5,360 nt of DNA from Verrucomicrobiota bacterium (GTDB lineage: Bacteria; Verrucomicrobiota; Verrucomicrobiia; Chthoniobacterales; Terrimicrobiaceae), in the NCBI GenBank assembly GCA_026398285.1, contig JAPLTI010000049.1, positions 1 to 5,360 on the forward strand, in the 5' to 3' direction. This document shows, one piece after another, positions 1-5,360 of this stretch (position 1 is the stretch's first letter; each line of letters starts with the position of its first letter). The notes beneath the pieces were generated by a model. It had not been told where the DNA came from. It saw nothing but the letters and a program-made list of their open reading frames with translations, and did not search any database. The translations under genes and the position numbers were made by a program.

Positions 1-6
1 TTTCCA

Positions 7-36
7 TTGAGTCTCAACTGCCCTGGGTGTCATAAA
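7..36 (+). promoter_or_regulatory. Weak candidate sigma70-type promoter for fic
   Basis: TTGAGT (7-12) and CATAAA (31-36) are separated by 18 bases and each match four of six consensus positions. The predicted start of transcription would fall at or in the first operator half-site (43-52), a common arrangement for repression. The -35-like box overlaps a perfect odd palindrome, TTGAGTCTCAA (7-17). The elements are weak, and AT-rich stretches further down (for example TATATT at 75-80) could serve instead. Confidence 0.25.
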
Positions 37-42
37 TTCGAA

Positions 43-96
43 ATATAGCTCAAAATTATCTCGAAAATGAGCTATATATTTGACTCATATAACTCA
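43..96. promoter_or_regulatory. Operator-like inverted repeats upstream of fic
   Basis: A perfect 10-base inverted repeat, ATATAGCTCA (43-52) and TGAGCTATAT (68-77), has a 15-base spacer. A third copy in the first orientation, ATATAACTCA (87-96, 9 of 10 matches), ends on the A of the fic start codon. It forms the right half of an imperfect palindrome at 81-96 (12 of 16 positions symmetric). Copies one and three start 44 bases apart, about four helical turns. This looks like a multi-site operator. Because the Fic protein has a C-terminal winged helix, autoregulation is a reasonable inference, but no binding is shown by sequence alone. Confidence 0.5.
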
Positions 97-1226
97 TGTC
101 CGACTCAAAACGCTGGAATTGGCAGCAAAGCGATTGGCCGAATTTTCGTTTTGATGCCGGAAGATTGGCTACTCTTGAGGAAAGATTCCTACGGGAGGCG
201 GGTTTTTATTCAGGAACCTTTACGCATTTGGCGGATGAGAAACGCGATTTGCTGGCTGTGGAAATGATGAGCGAGGAGGCTATGAAAACCTCGGAAATTG
301 AGGGTGAGATTCTGAATCGCGAAAGCGTCCAATCCTCCATCCGTCGCCAATTTGGCTTGTCCACCGATTCCCAAAGAATTCCTCCGGCGGAGAAGGGGAT
401 TTCCGAATTGATGGTGGAACTACACAAGCAATTTAACGCAACGGTCGACGAGCCGCGTCTTTTGCATTGGCATGGCTTGTTGATGAATGGTCGGCGCGAC
501 TTGAGTTTGATAGGAGGTTATCGTGTCGGCGGTGACCCCATGCAGGTGGTGTCTGGCGCTATCTACGACCCCAAAGTGCATTTTGAGGCGCCTCCCTCCT
601 CAATGGTTCAGGCTGAGATGCGTCAATTTTTGGACTGGTATGCCCGAACGGCTCCCAATGGCGACAACCGCTTGCCGGTGCTGACGCGCGCGGGAATCTG
701 TCATCTTTATTTTGTCAGCATACATCCCTTCGAAGACGGGAATGGACGCATTGGGCGGGCATTGGCTGAAAAATCAATCGCGGAGGGATTGGGGCACCCG
801 GTCTTGATCGCCCTTTCGGCAACGATTCATCGCACTCGTAAGACCTACTACGACATGCTGGAGCACAGCAACAAGCGCAACGAGATCACGGACTGGTTGG
901 TCTATTTCGCCGAAACCATTCTCCGCGCGCAGGGGGAATCTCAAAGCTGGTTGGATTTTCTCATCAAAAAAACAAAGATGCTGGACCGTTTGCGGGGGCA
1001 TTTGAACGAGCGGCAGGAAAAAGCCGTCTTGCGCATGGCGCGCGAGGGACCGAATGGATTCAAAGGTGGTCTGAGCGCGGAAAACTACCTCGCCATCACT
1101 GGAACATCACGCGCCACGGCCACGCGGGATTTGCAGGACCTGGTGGAAAAGGGAGCCCTCGTGAGCAGCGGTCAACTCAAAGGCACGCGCTACTGGTTGG
1201 TGATTCAAGAGGCGGGCAAAAGCTAG
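96..1226 (+). CDS. Fic-domain AMPylator (DUF4172 N-terminus, C-terminal winged helix)
   Basis: Predicted 376-residue cytoplasmic Fic protein; Fic enzymes usually transfer AMP from ATP to a hydroxyl of a target protein. In order: a DUF4172-like N-terminus (WNWQQSDWPNFRFD, residues 7-20); an inhibitory-helix motif TSEIEG (65-70), matching the [S/T]xxxE[G/N] rule with Glu69 as the obstructing residue; a flap region around 140-165; the complete catalytic motif HPFEDGNGRIGR (210-221) with His210 as base; and a C-terminal winged-helix-like segment (about 305-370). This is the architecture of class II Fic proteins, autoinhibited by their own N-terminal helix, and length fits the family. The ATG at 96 is the earliest possible start because an in-frame TAA lies at 90-92, and the DUF4172 motif begins six residues later. 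No Shine-Dalgarno sequence is visible. It stands alone: no separate antitoxin gene is seen, and its target is unknown. The 5' part looks more AT-rich than its neighbours, which could reflect transfer, but that is weak evidence. Confidence 0.95.
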   Translation: MSDSKRWNWQQSDWPNFRFDAGRLATLEERFLREAGFYSGTFTHLADEKRDLLAVEMMSEEAMKTSEIEGEILNRESVQSSIRRQFGLSTDSQRIPPAEKGISELMVELHKQFNATVDEPRLLHWHGLLMNGRRDLSLIGGYRVGGDPMQVVSGAIYDPKVHFEAPPSSMVQAEMRQFLDWYARTAPNGDNRLPVLTRAGICHLYFVSIHPFEDGNGRIGRALAEKSIAEGLGHPVLIALSATIHRTRKTYYDMLEHSNKRNEITDWLVYFAETILRAQGESQSWLDFLIKKTKMLDRLRGHLNERQEKAVLRMAREGPNGFKGGLSAENYLAITGTSRATATRDLQDLVEKGALVSSGQLKGTRYWLVIQEAGKS

Positions 1227-1230
1227 CTTC

Positions 1231-2580
1231 TCACTCCCAAAGTTTCTCCAATCCGCGTTCGATGCTGGCGAAAAGCTCATCGATTTCAGCGTGGGTGATG
1301 ATGAGTGGCGGGGCCACAGCGATGAGGTTGCGGATGCCTCGGACGATGGAGCCTTCGTTGCGGATATGGGCCGCAGCGGGGATGCCGAGCGAGGTGGCGG
1401 GAGTAATGGCTTCGCGGCCGCCCTTAGGGAGGAGTTCGATGGCGCCGATGAGCATGTGGCCACGGATTTCGCCGACGGCGGGATGGTCTGCGAAGGCGTG
1501 GAGTTTTTTCTGAAAGTAGGGGCCGACATCATCGCGCACGCGCTCGATCAGGCCGAGATTCTCAATCGTTTCGAGATTGGCAAGGGCGGCGGCAGCGCTG
1601 GTGGGGTGGCCGGAGTAGGTGAAGCCGTGGGCAAAGTAGCCGCCTTTGAAAACAGTCTCGGCTATATCGTCACTGACCATGGTGGCCCCGAGTGGCAGGT
1701 AGCCGCTGGTGATGCCTTTGGCCAGTGTGATGATGTCGGGATCTAGATTCCAGAGCGTGCTGGCGAACCAGTCACCGACACGGCCGAAGGCGGTGATGAC
1801 TTCGTCGGCGACGAAAAGGATGTCATTTTTTCGGAGGAGTTCGCGAAGTTCGGCCAAGTAGCCGGGCGGCGGCGGAATGACGCCGCCCGCGCCTTGGATA
1901 GGCTCGACGAACATGGCGGCGATGGTTTCAGGGCCTTCTTCGCGGATGACGCGAGCGGTTTCCTCGAGACACCAGCGGCCGAATGCTTCGGCATCCATCG
2001 GCGAGTTATATCCATAGGGATGCGGCCCAGGAACATGGATGAAGCCCGGCAGCGGCAGATCAAAAGGTTCATAGACTGTCGGCAGGCCGGTGAGACTCGA
2101 GGTGGCCAGCGTCACGCCGTGGTAAGAGAAAGTGCGAGAAAGGATTTTCTTCTTTTGCGGCTGGCCGTGCAGCTTGTGGTAGGAGCGGATGAGCTTAAGA
2201 GCGGTTTCATTCGCTTCGGAGCCGGAGTTTGAAAAGACCGTGCGGTTCACGCGGGCGGGGGATTTTTTTGCTAGAAATTCCGCAACGCGAATCGGAGGTT
2301 CGGTGGTGGTGTTGAAGAACGACGGATAGTAGGGAAGCCTCGTCATCTGCGCCTCGACAGCCTTCACAATAGGGGCGCAGCTGTAGCCCACATTCACGCA
2401 CCAGAGGCCGGCGAGTCCGTCGAGTAGACGGCGGTCGTTCTCATCGATGAGGTGGCATCCATCGCCCGACTTGATCAAGTGTGTGCCGGGCTGGTGCATG
2501 TCCAGGTGGTTCGTGAAGGGATGCAGGTGATATTGCCGGTCCAAGTCGCGCAGCGTTTCAATCGAGGGGCTGGTGCTCAT
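1231..2580 (-). CDS. Class III PLP-dependent aminotransferase, putrescine/beta-alanine:pyruvate type
   Basis: A complete 449-residue fold-type I aminotransferase of subgroup III. Visible family features are GLWCVNVGY (58-66), the PLP phosphate-binding SGSEAN (119-124), the ring-stacking aromatic in SYHG (Tyr153), EPIQGAGG (226-233), DEV with Asp259 that contacts the pyridine nitrogen, and the Schiff-base lysine in LAKGITSGYLPLG (Lys288). FTYSGHP (320-326, Thr321) and a likely carboxylate-binding Arg414 follow. The N-terminus (RQYHLHPFT) and overall pattern resemble SpuC-type putrescine:pyruvate aminotransferases. Beta-alanine, GABA or another omega-amine remains possible as donor, since substrate cannot be read from motifs. 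The nearby polyamine-type importer genes favour a polyamine. The start is supported because the conserved HLHPF segment lies only 18 residues in, and an AAGG box sits 7 bases upstream of the ATG. Its stop is 4 bases from the convergent fic stop, with no terminator between them. Confidence 0.93.
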   Translation of the reverse strand: MSTSPSIETLRDLDRQYHLHPFTNHLDMHQPGTHLIKSGDGCHLIDENDRRLLDGLAGLWCVNVGYSCAPIVKAVEAQMTRLPYYPSFFNTTTEPPIRVAEFLAKKSPARVNRTVFSNSGSEANETALKLIRSYHKLHGQPQKKKILSRTFSYHGVTLATSSLTGLPTVYEPFDLPLPGFIHVPGPHPYGYNSPMDAEAFGRWCLEETARVIREEGPETIAAMFVEPIQGAGGVIPPPPGYLAELRELLRKNDILFVADEVITAFGRVGDWFASTLWNLDPDIITLAKGITSGYLPLGATMVSDDIAETVFKGGYFAHGFTYSGHPTSAAAALANLETIENLGLIERVRDDVGPYFQKKLHAFADHPAVGEIRGHMLIGAIELLPKGGREAITPATSLGIPAAAHIRNEGSIVRGIRNLIAVAPPLIITHAEIDELFASIERGLEKLWE

Positions 2581-2682
2581 GCGTCAACCTTAGCACTCGA
2601 TCGATCGGGTTTCCATACTCAAAACTCCCTCGTTGTCCAATTCGAGTTCGACTTGTCGAATCATGTCGGCCACTTTGCGGGC
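2581..2682. other. Divergent intergenic region between aminotransferase and obg
   Basis: This 102-base stretch must hold the 5' signals of both flanking genes unless transcription starts inside them. A weak forward promoter candidate is TTGTCC (2633-2638) and TCGAAT (2656-2661) with 17-base spacing. The -10-like box also forms the right arm of a small hairpin, TTCGA-CTTG-TCGAA (2647-2660). Nearer the aminotransferase is a perfect palindrome CGATCGATCG (2598-2607), about 17 bases upstream of its start codon. On the minus strand only a poor promoter match is visible (TTGGAC, 17 bases, TATGGA). None of these signals is strong. Confidence 0.3.
2588..2591 (-). promoter_or_regulatory. Ribosome binding site of the aminotransferase
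   Basis: AAGG on the minus strand, 7 bases before the ATG whose first base is 2580. It is the clearest Shine-Dalgarno-like match in the window and supports the chosen start. The other complete genes have poor or no match. Confidence 0.45.
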
Positions 2683-3696
2683 ATGAAATTTGTCGATGAA
2701 ATCCGCGTGCATGCCAAAGCGGGTGATGGTGGGAATGGTTGCTGCAGCTTTCGCCGGGAAAAGTTCGTCCCGCGCGGCGGCCCAGATGGTGGTGATGGCG
2801 GCAAGGGGGGCGATATCATCCTCGTGGCCGACCACGATGTGGACAGCTTGGTGGCCTTGTTTTTCGAGCCATTGATCCGCTCCAAGCGCGGAGGGCACGG
2901 TAAGGGAAAGGACAAGCATGGCCGGAGTGCCGAGCATAACTACATCAAGGTTCCCATTGGCACGGTGATCTACCGTGCGGGCCAGTCCCAGCGCGATGAG
3001 GTGGAAATAGAGCCGATCGCGGATCTCTCAGAGCCGGGGCAGGAGTTCATCTTGAGCAAAGGTGGGGATGGAGGAAAGGGCAACACACATTTCAAGTCCT
3101 CGACGAATCGTGTGCCGCGTCAGGTCACCAAAGGCTATCCCGGCGAAGAGGGCTGGTTTTTATTTGAGCTGCGGACCATCGCCGACATCGGCCTGGTGGG
3201 ATATCCGAATGCTGGGAAATCCACACTCCTCCGCGAACTCTCCGCTGCGAAGCCCAAGACGGCTGCCTACCCTTTCACCACGCTGCATCCCTTGGTCGGT
3301 GTCATCGACCTTCCTGAATACGGTCGCTCCACTATGGCGGACATCCCCGGCTTGATCGAGGGTGCCCACGAAAATCGCGGCCTCGGTCATGAGTTCCTGC
3401 GCCACATCGTTCGCTGCAAATCCCTCTTCTTTGTCCTCGATATGGCAGGCAGCGAAGGCCGGAACCCGATTGACGACTATCAATCGCTCCGCAAGGAACT
3501 GCGCCTTTACGATCCCACGCTCACAGCCAAGCCGTCTTGCATTATTGCTAATAAAATGGACCTGCCTGAGGCCGAAGAGAATCTCAAGGCCTTCAAGACC
3601 CGCTTCCCTAAACTCAAGGTCATTCCCATCTGCGCCGAGATCAAGGAAGGCTTGGATAAAGTGGTCCAGTATATCGCAAAAAAAGTCGCTCCGTAG
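2683..3696 (+). CDS. obg: Obg-family GTPase, ribosome assembly
   Basis: A complete 337-residue Obg (ObgE/CgtA) GTPase, which acts in the cytoplasm on late assembly of the large ribosomal subunit and is linked to growth and stringent control. The N-terminal glycine-rich Obg fold is at about 1-160 (AGDGGNG, GGPDGGDGGKGGD, GNTHFKSSTNR). The G domain follows: P-loop GYPNAGKST (173-181), switch I YPFTT (196-200), DIPGLIEGA (220-228) and NKMD (290-293). The G5 region reads CAE (317-319), where most members have Ser-Ala. The protein ends soon after the G domain, so it lacks the C-terminal OCT domain of longer homologues. The frame is open upstream to 2452, but MKFVDEIRV at 2683 is the classical Obg N-terminus, and the extra 77 codons lie mostly antisense to the aminotransferase. 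No good ribosome binding site is seen. It is not next to rplU/rpmA, its neighbours in many bacteria. It converges on potB with a 12-base gap. Confidence 0.97.
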   Translation: MKFVDEIRVHAKAGDGGNGCCSFRREKFVPRGGPDGGDGGKGGDIILVADHDVDSLVALFFEPLIRSKRGGHGKGKDKHGRSAEHNYIKVPIGTVIYRAGQSQRDEVEIEPIADLSEPGQEFILSKGGDGGKGNTHFKSSTNRVPRQVTKGYPGEEGWFLFELRTIADIGLVGYPNAGKSTLLRELSAAKPKTAAYPFTTLHPLVGVIDLPEYGRSTMADIPGLIEGAHENRGLGHEFLRHIVRCKSLFFVLDMAGSEGRNPIDDYQSLRKELRLYDPTLTAKPSCIIANKMDLPEAEENLKAFKTRFPKLKVIPICAEIKEGLDKVVQYIAKKVAP

Positions 3697-3708
3697 CCAG
3701 CAGCGGCA

Positions 3709-4593
3709 TCAATCCTCACGCTCCCGCTGAGTCCGTGCGAGCCACAAGGCGAGGATGAAGACGAAGAGCAGGATGGTTCCAAGCGCTGCGCCGAAGGGCT
3801 GATTCCGCCCTGCGGTGAATTGTTTGAAAATGACCTCCCCAATGGTGGGGTTGCTCCCGCCTCCCATCAGCGTCGTGATGGCAAACATGGCGATCGATGG
3901 CACAAACACCAGCATCGACCCGGCGACAATGCCCGGGCGGGTGAGGGGAAGGATGACTTGCGAGAAGGCCCGCAGTGGCCCGGCTCCAAGGTCGTGCGCC
4001 GCTTCGACCAAGCCGTTGTCGAGTTTCTCCACGCTCGTATAGATGGGAAGAATCATGAAGGGCAAAAAATTATAGACCAGTCCCAGAACAATCGCGAAAG
4101 GCGAGTAGAGGACCGCCACGGGCTCGTTAAAAACACCGGCTGAAATCAGCAGGCTATTCAAGAAACCCTCCTTGCTGAGAATGTTTATCCAAGCGTAGGT
4201 GCGGATGAGAAAACTCGTCAAAAATGGAACCATGACCAGCAGGAGCAAAAGTCCCCGCCAGCGTTCAGGAGCCTTACCAATGAAATAGGCCGCCGGATAG
4301 CCAAGTGCGAGGCAGATGAGCGTGGTCAGGAAGGCGTAGTAGAGCGAGTCGAGCAGGATTTTGACCCACACCCAATCAAAGGCGCGGGCGTAATTTTGAA
4401 CGCTGAAATTCCAAACGATGCGCCCCAGCGAGTCCCTCTCAGCGAAGCTCACGGCGGTGAGCACGAGAGTCGGGGCCACGACAAAAAGCAGGAGCCAGAT
4501 CAACAAGGGCGACAGGACAATCCAAGCCCAGAGCCCCGGCACACGATGGGTGGAGCCTTTAGGACCGCTCGTGGGGGCGAGGAATCCTAGCAT
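3709..4593 (-). CDS. potB: Polyamine-type ABC transporter permease, PotB-like
   Basis: A complete 294-residue inner-membrane permease of the binding-protein-dependent type, expected to form half of the channel of a spermidine/putrescine importer. About six hydrophobic segments are visible (roughly residues 22-50, 80-106, 113-137, 160-187, 222-245 and 266-287). The cytoplasmic EAA loop (EAAHDLGAG to ILPLTRPGI, 197-222) docks on the ATPase. The segment PFLTSFLIRTYAWINIL (123-139) is characteristic of PotB/PotH-type permeases. The start codon lies 3 bases after the stop of potD, so the two are very probably one transcript and translationally coupled. An AAGG lies almost against the ATG, a poor ribosome binding site by itself. 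A PotC partner would be expected directly downstream in the usual operon, but the convergent obg gene is there instead. The exact transported amine is inferred from family resemblance. Confidence 0.93.
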   Translation of the reverse strand: MLGFLAPTSGPKGSTHRVPGLWAWIVLSPLLIWLLLFVVAPTLVLTAVSFAERDSLGRIVWNFSVQNYARAFDWVWVKILLDSLYYAFLTTLICLALGYPAAYFIGKAPERWRGLLLLLVMVPFLTSFLIRTYAWINILSKEGFLNSLLISAGVFNEPVAVLYSPFAIVLGLVYNFLPFMILPIYTSVEKLDNGLVEAAHDLGAGPLRAFSQVILPLTRPGIVAGSMLVFVPSIAMFAITTLMGGGSNPTIGEVIFKQFTAGRNQPFGAALGTILLFVFILALWLARTQRERED

Positions 4594-4866
4594 GCCTTAT
4601 TGCGCCTTGAGCGTGGTGATGAGTTCTTCCACATCGGATCCCTTCGTGCCTATATCCTTGAAGAGGGACATTTTTTTAAATTCCTCCTCTGCTGGAAAGC
4701 TGGCGGGATTCTCGAGTTGCTTTTTGCTCATCAGTTCACGGGCGGCGAGGTTCGGATTCAAATACGGGAATTCATCCGAGATTTGTTTGCTGATCTCGGG
4801 ACGAAGGATGAAATTCATAAATGCTTCGGCGTTCTCCACATTTTTTGCTGTTTTGGGAATCGCCAA

Positions 4867-4897
4867 GCTGTCGATGAAAAGGCTGTCGATGAAAAGG
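4867..4897 (-). repeat. Perfect 15-base tandem duplication inside potD
   Basis: The unit GCTGTCGATGAAAAG (plus strand) occurs at 4867-4881 and again at 4882-4896, followed by one more matching G. On the coding strand it adds exactly five codons, turning FIDSL into FIDSLFIDSL without shifting the frame. In E. coli PotD the equivalent segment (WMDSL) carries the Trp and Asp that contact the polyamine, as known from the published structure. Confidence 0.9.
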
Positions 4898-4929
4898 TGC
4901 GTGCAATCGCTAGGAAACACCAAGCGGAA

Positions 4930-4932
4930 CTA
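4930..4932 (-). other. In-frame amber codon in potD
   Basis: The minus-strand codons here read AAC AAC AAC AAG TAG TTC CGC TTG. Homology to PotD runs through the TAG in the same frame. A single base change from AAG, CAG or TAC/TAT would restore a sense codon. Confidence 0.85.
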
Positions 4933-5360
4933 CTTGTTGTTGTTCGCCAAAATAGCAACTTCGCCACCCCAGACCACTCCAATGGCGACATCGCCATTGA
5001 GTAGGGCAGTCTTCGGACTGTCCGAGTCGTAGACTTTCACCAGCGGGAGCCATTGCTCGAGCGTGGGTTTGATCTTATTGAGGCTCTTGTCCGTGATTTG
5101 ATTGATGTTGAGACCATTGGCCAGAAGGGCCCAAGTGACGATCTCGCGCGCATCGTCCAGAATGACAATTTTCCCCTTGTTCTCCGGCTTGAACACATCG
5201 GCGTAGCCCCGGATGTCGTCTTTGACGAGGTCGGTATTCACGACGATTCCGACAGTTCCAGCCATAAAGGGCACGCTGAATTTGTTGCCAGGATCAAAGG
5301 CTTGATTCAGAAACTGCGGATCGATGTTTTTCAGGTTGGGAATTTTTGAGTGGTCCAAAG

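Larger units (their letters stand above)
4597..5360 (-). pseudogene. potD: PotD-like polyamine-binding protein, interrupted by in-frame TAG, 5' end outside window
   Basis: This is the C-terminal two thirds of a periplasmic spermidine/putrescine-binding protein (usual length about 350 residues). Reading from 5358, 142 codons run from LDHSKIPNLKNIDP through the ligand-region motif DDAREI and VVWGGEVA. A TAG at 4930-4932 then interrupts the frame, and the same frame continues FRLVFPSDCTHLF through AIPKTAKN, FILRPEISKQ and YLNPNLAAREL to a TAA at 4597. Homology is continuous on both sides, so this is one gene with a nonsense codon and no frameshift. Two further oddities lie just beyond it: a 15-base tandem duplication giving FIDSLFIDSL where relatives have one copy, and Cys in SDCT where relatives have Gly. 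The start, signal peptide and promoter are beyond the right edge. If the TAG is real, the product would lack its last 110 residues and probably not bind ligand. A sequencing error or readthrough are alternatives. Confidence 0.85.

Noticed and set aside
67..267. 66-codon open frame overlapping the start of fic
   Set aside because: It overlaps fic in another frame, starts inside the operator-like repeats and resembles no known small protein.
1220..1229. Palindrome AAGCTAGCTT at the fic/aminotransferase junction
   Set aside because: It has no room for a stable loop and no adequate T run, so it is not a credible terminator.
1291..1746. 151-codon forward open frame inside the aminotransferase
   Set aside because: It is antisense to a clearly recognisable aminotransferase; its composition (many Gly, Asp, Ala) is what the opposite strand of GC-rich codons produces.
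2452..2682. 77-codon N-terminal extension of Obg
   Set aside because: The frame is open, but the conserved Obg N-terminus MKFVDE begins at 2683, and the extra part is mostly antisense to the aminotransferase with no Obg-like sequence.
2703..2820. G-rich stretch that might form a quadruplex
   Set aside because: The G runs are explained by glycine codons of the Obg glycine-rich domain.
2590..2937. 115-codon reverse open frame across the obg start
   Set aside because: It is antisense to the highly conserved Obg N-terminal domain and has no recognisable features of its own.
3678..3705. Possible terminator for potB inside the end of obg
   Set aside because: On the minus strand a T7 run follows a stem of only four base pairs with an 11-base loop; too weak, and the A7 encodes lysines of Obg.
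4597..4923. Separate 108-residue protein starting at TTG 4923
   Set aside because: Its sequence is the in-frame continuation of PotD; there is no evidence of an independent start.
4930..4932. Amber codon read as pyrrolysine or a reassigned amino acid
   Set aside because: TAG ends both fic and obg at natural C-termini, and no supporting genes are in the window.

Overview
The window holds five protein-coding loci from a bacterial chromosome, densely packed on both strands. The organism cannot be named from the sequence alone. It is most likely Gram-negative. A member of the Verrucomicrobiota or a related PVC lineage is my guess, based on general protein style, a short Obg without the C-terminal extension, and weak or absent Shine-Dalgarno sequences; I hold that guess with low confidence. 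There are no RNA genes, insertion sequences, CRISPR arrays or attachment sites that I can support.

Layout: an AT-rich leader (about 1-95) full of CTCA/TGAG inverted elements precedes a forward gene for a DUF4172-type Fic AMPylator with its own inhibitory helix and a C-terminal winged helix (96-1226). It converges, with a 4-base gap, on a reverse gene for a class III PLP aminotransferase most like putrescine/beta-alanine:pyruvate transaminases (1231-2580). A 102-base divergent intergenic region separates this from a forward gene for the ribosome-assembly GTPase Obg (2683-3696). Obg converges, with a 12-base gap, on a reverse pair encoding a polyamine-type ABC importer: the PotB-like permease (3709-4593) and, 3 bases upstream of it, the C-terminal two thirds of a PotD-like binding protein, which runs off the right edge (4597-5360).

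The aminotransferase and the Pot proteins plausibly serve one pathway: periplasmic capture and import of putrescine or spermidine, then transamination of the terminal amine. Obg, on the other strand, sits between the two parts. The PotC-type second permease and PotA ATPase are not in the window and cannot lie directly downstream of potB, so if present they are upstream of potD or elsewhere.

The most notable anomaly is in potD. The frame is continuous, but it contains an in-frame TAG, a perfect 15-base tandem duplication that doubles the segment matching a ligand-binding stretch of PotD, and a Cys where homologues have a Gly, all within about 65 bases. Fic and Obg both end at TAG, so a reassigned amber codon is unlikely. 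A recent pseudogene or a local sequence error fits better. The second point of interest is the operator-like array in front of fic, whose product carries a candidate DNA-binding domain. I found no convincing evidence of an entirely new system.
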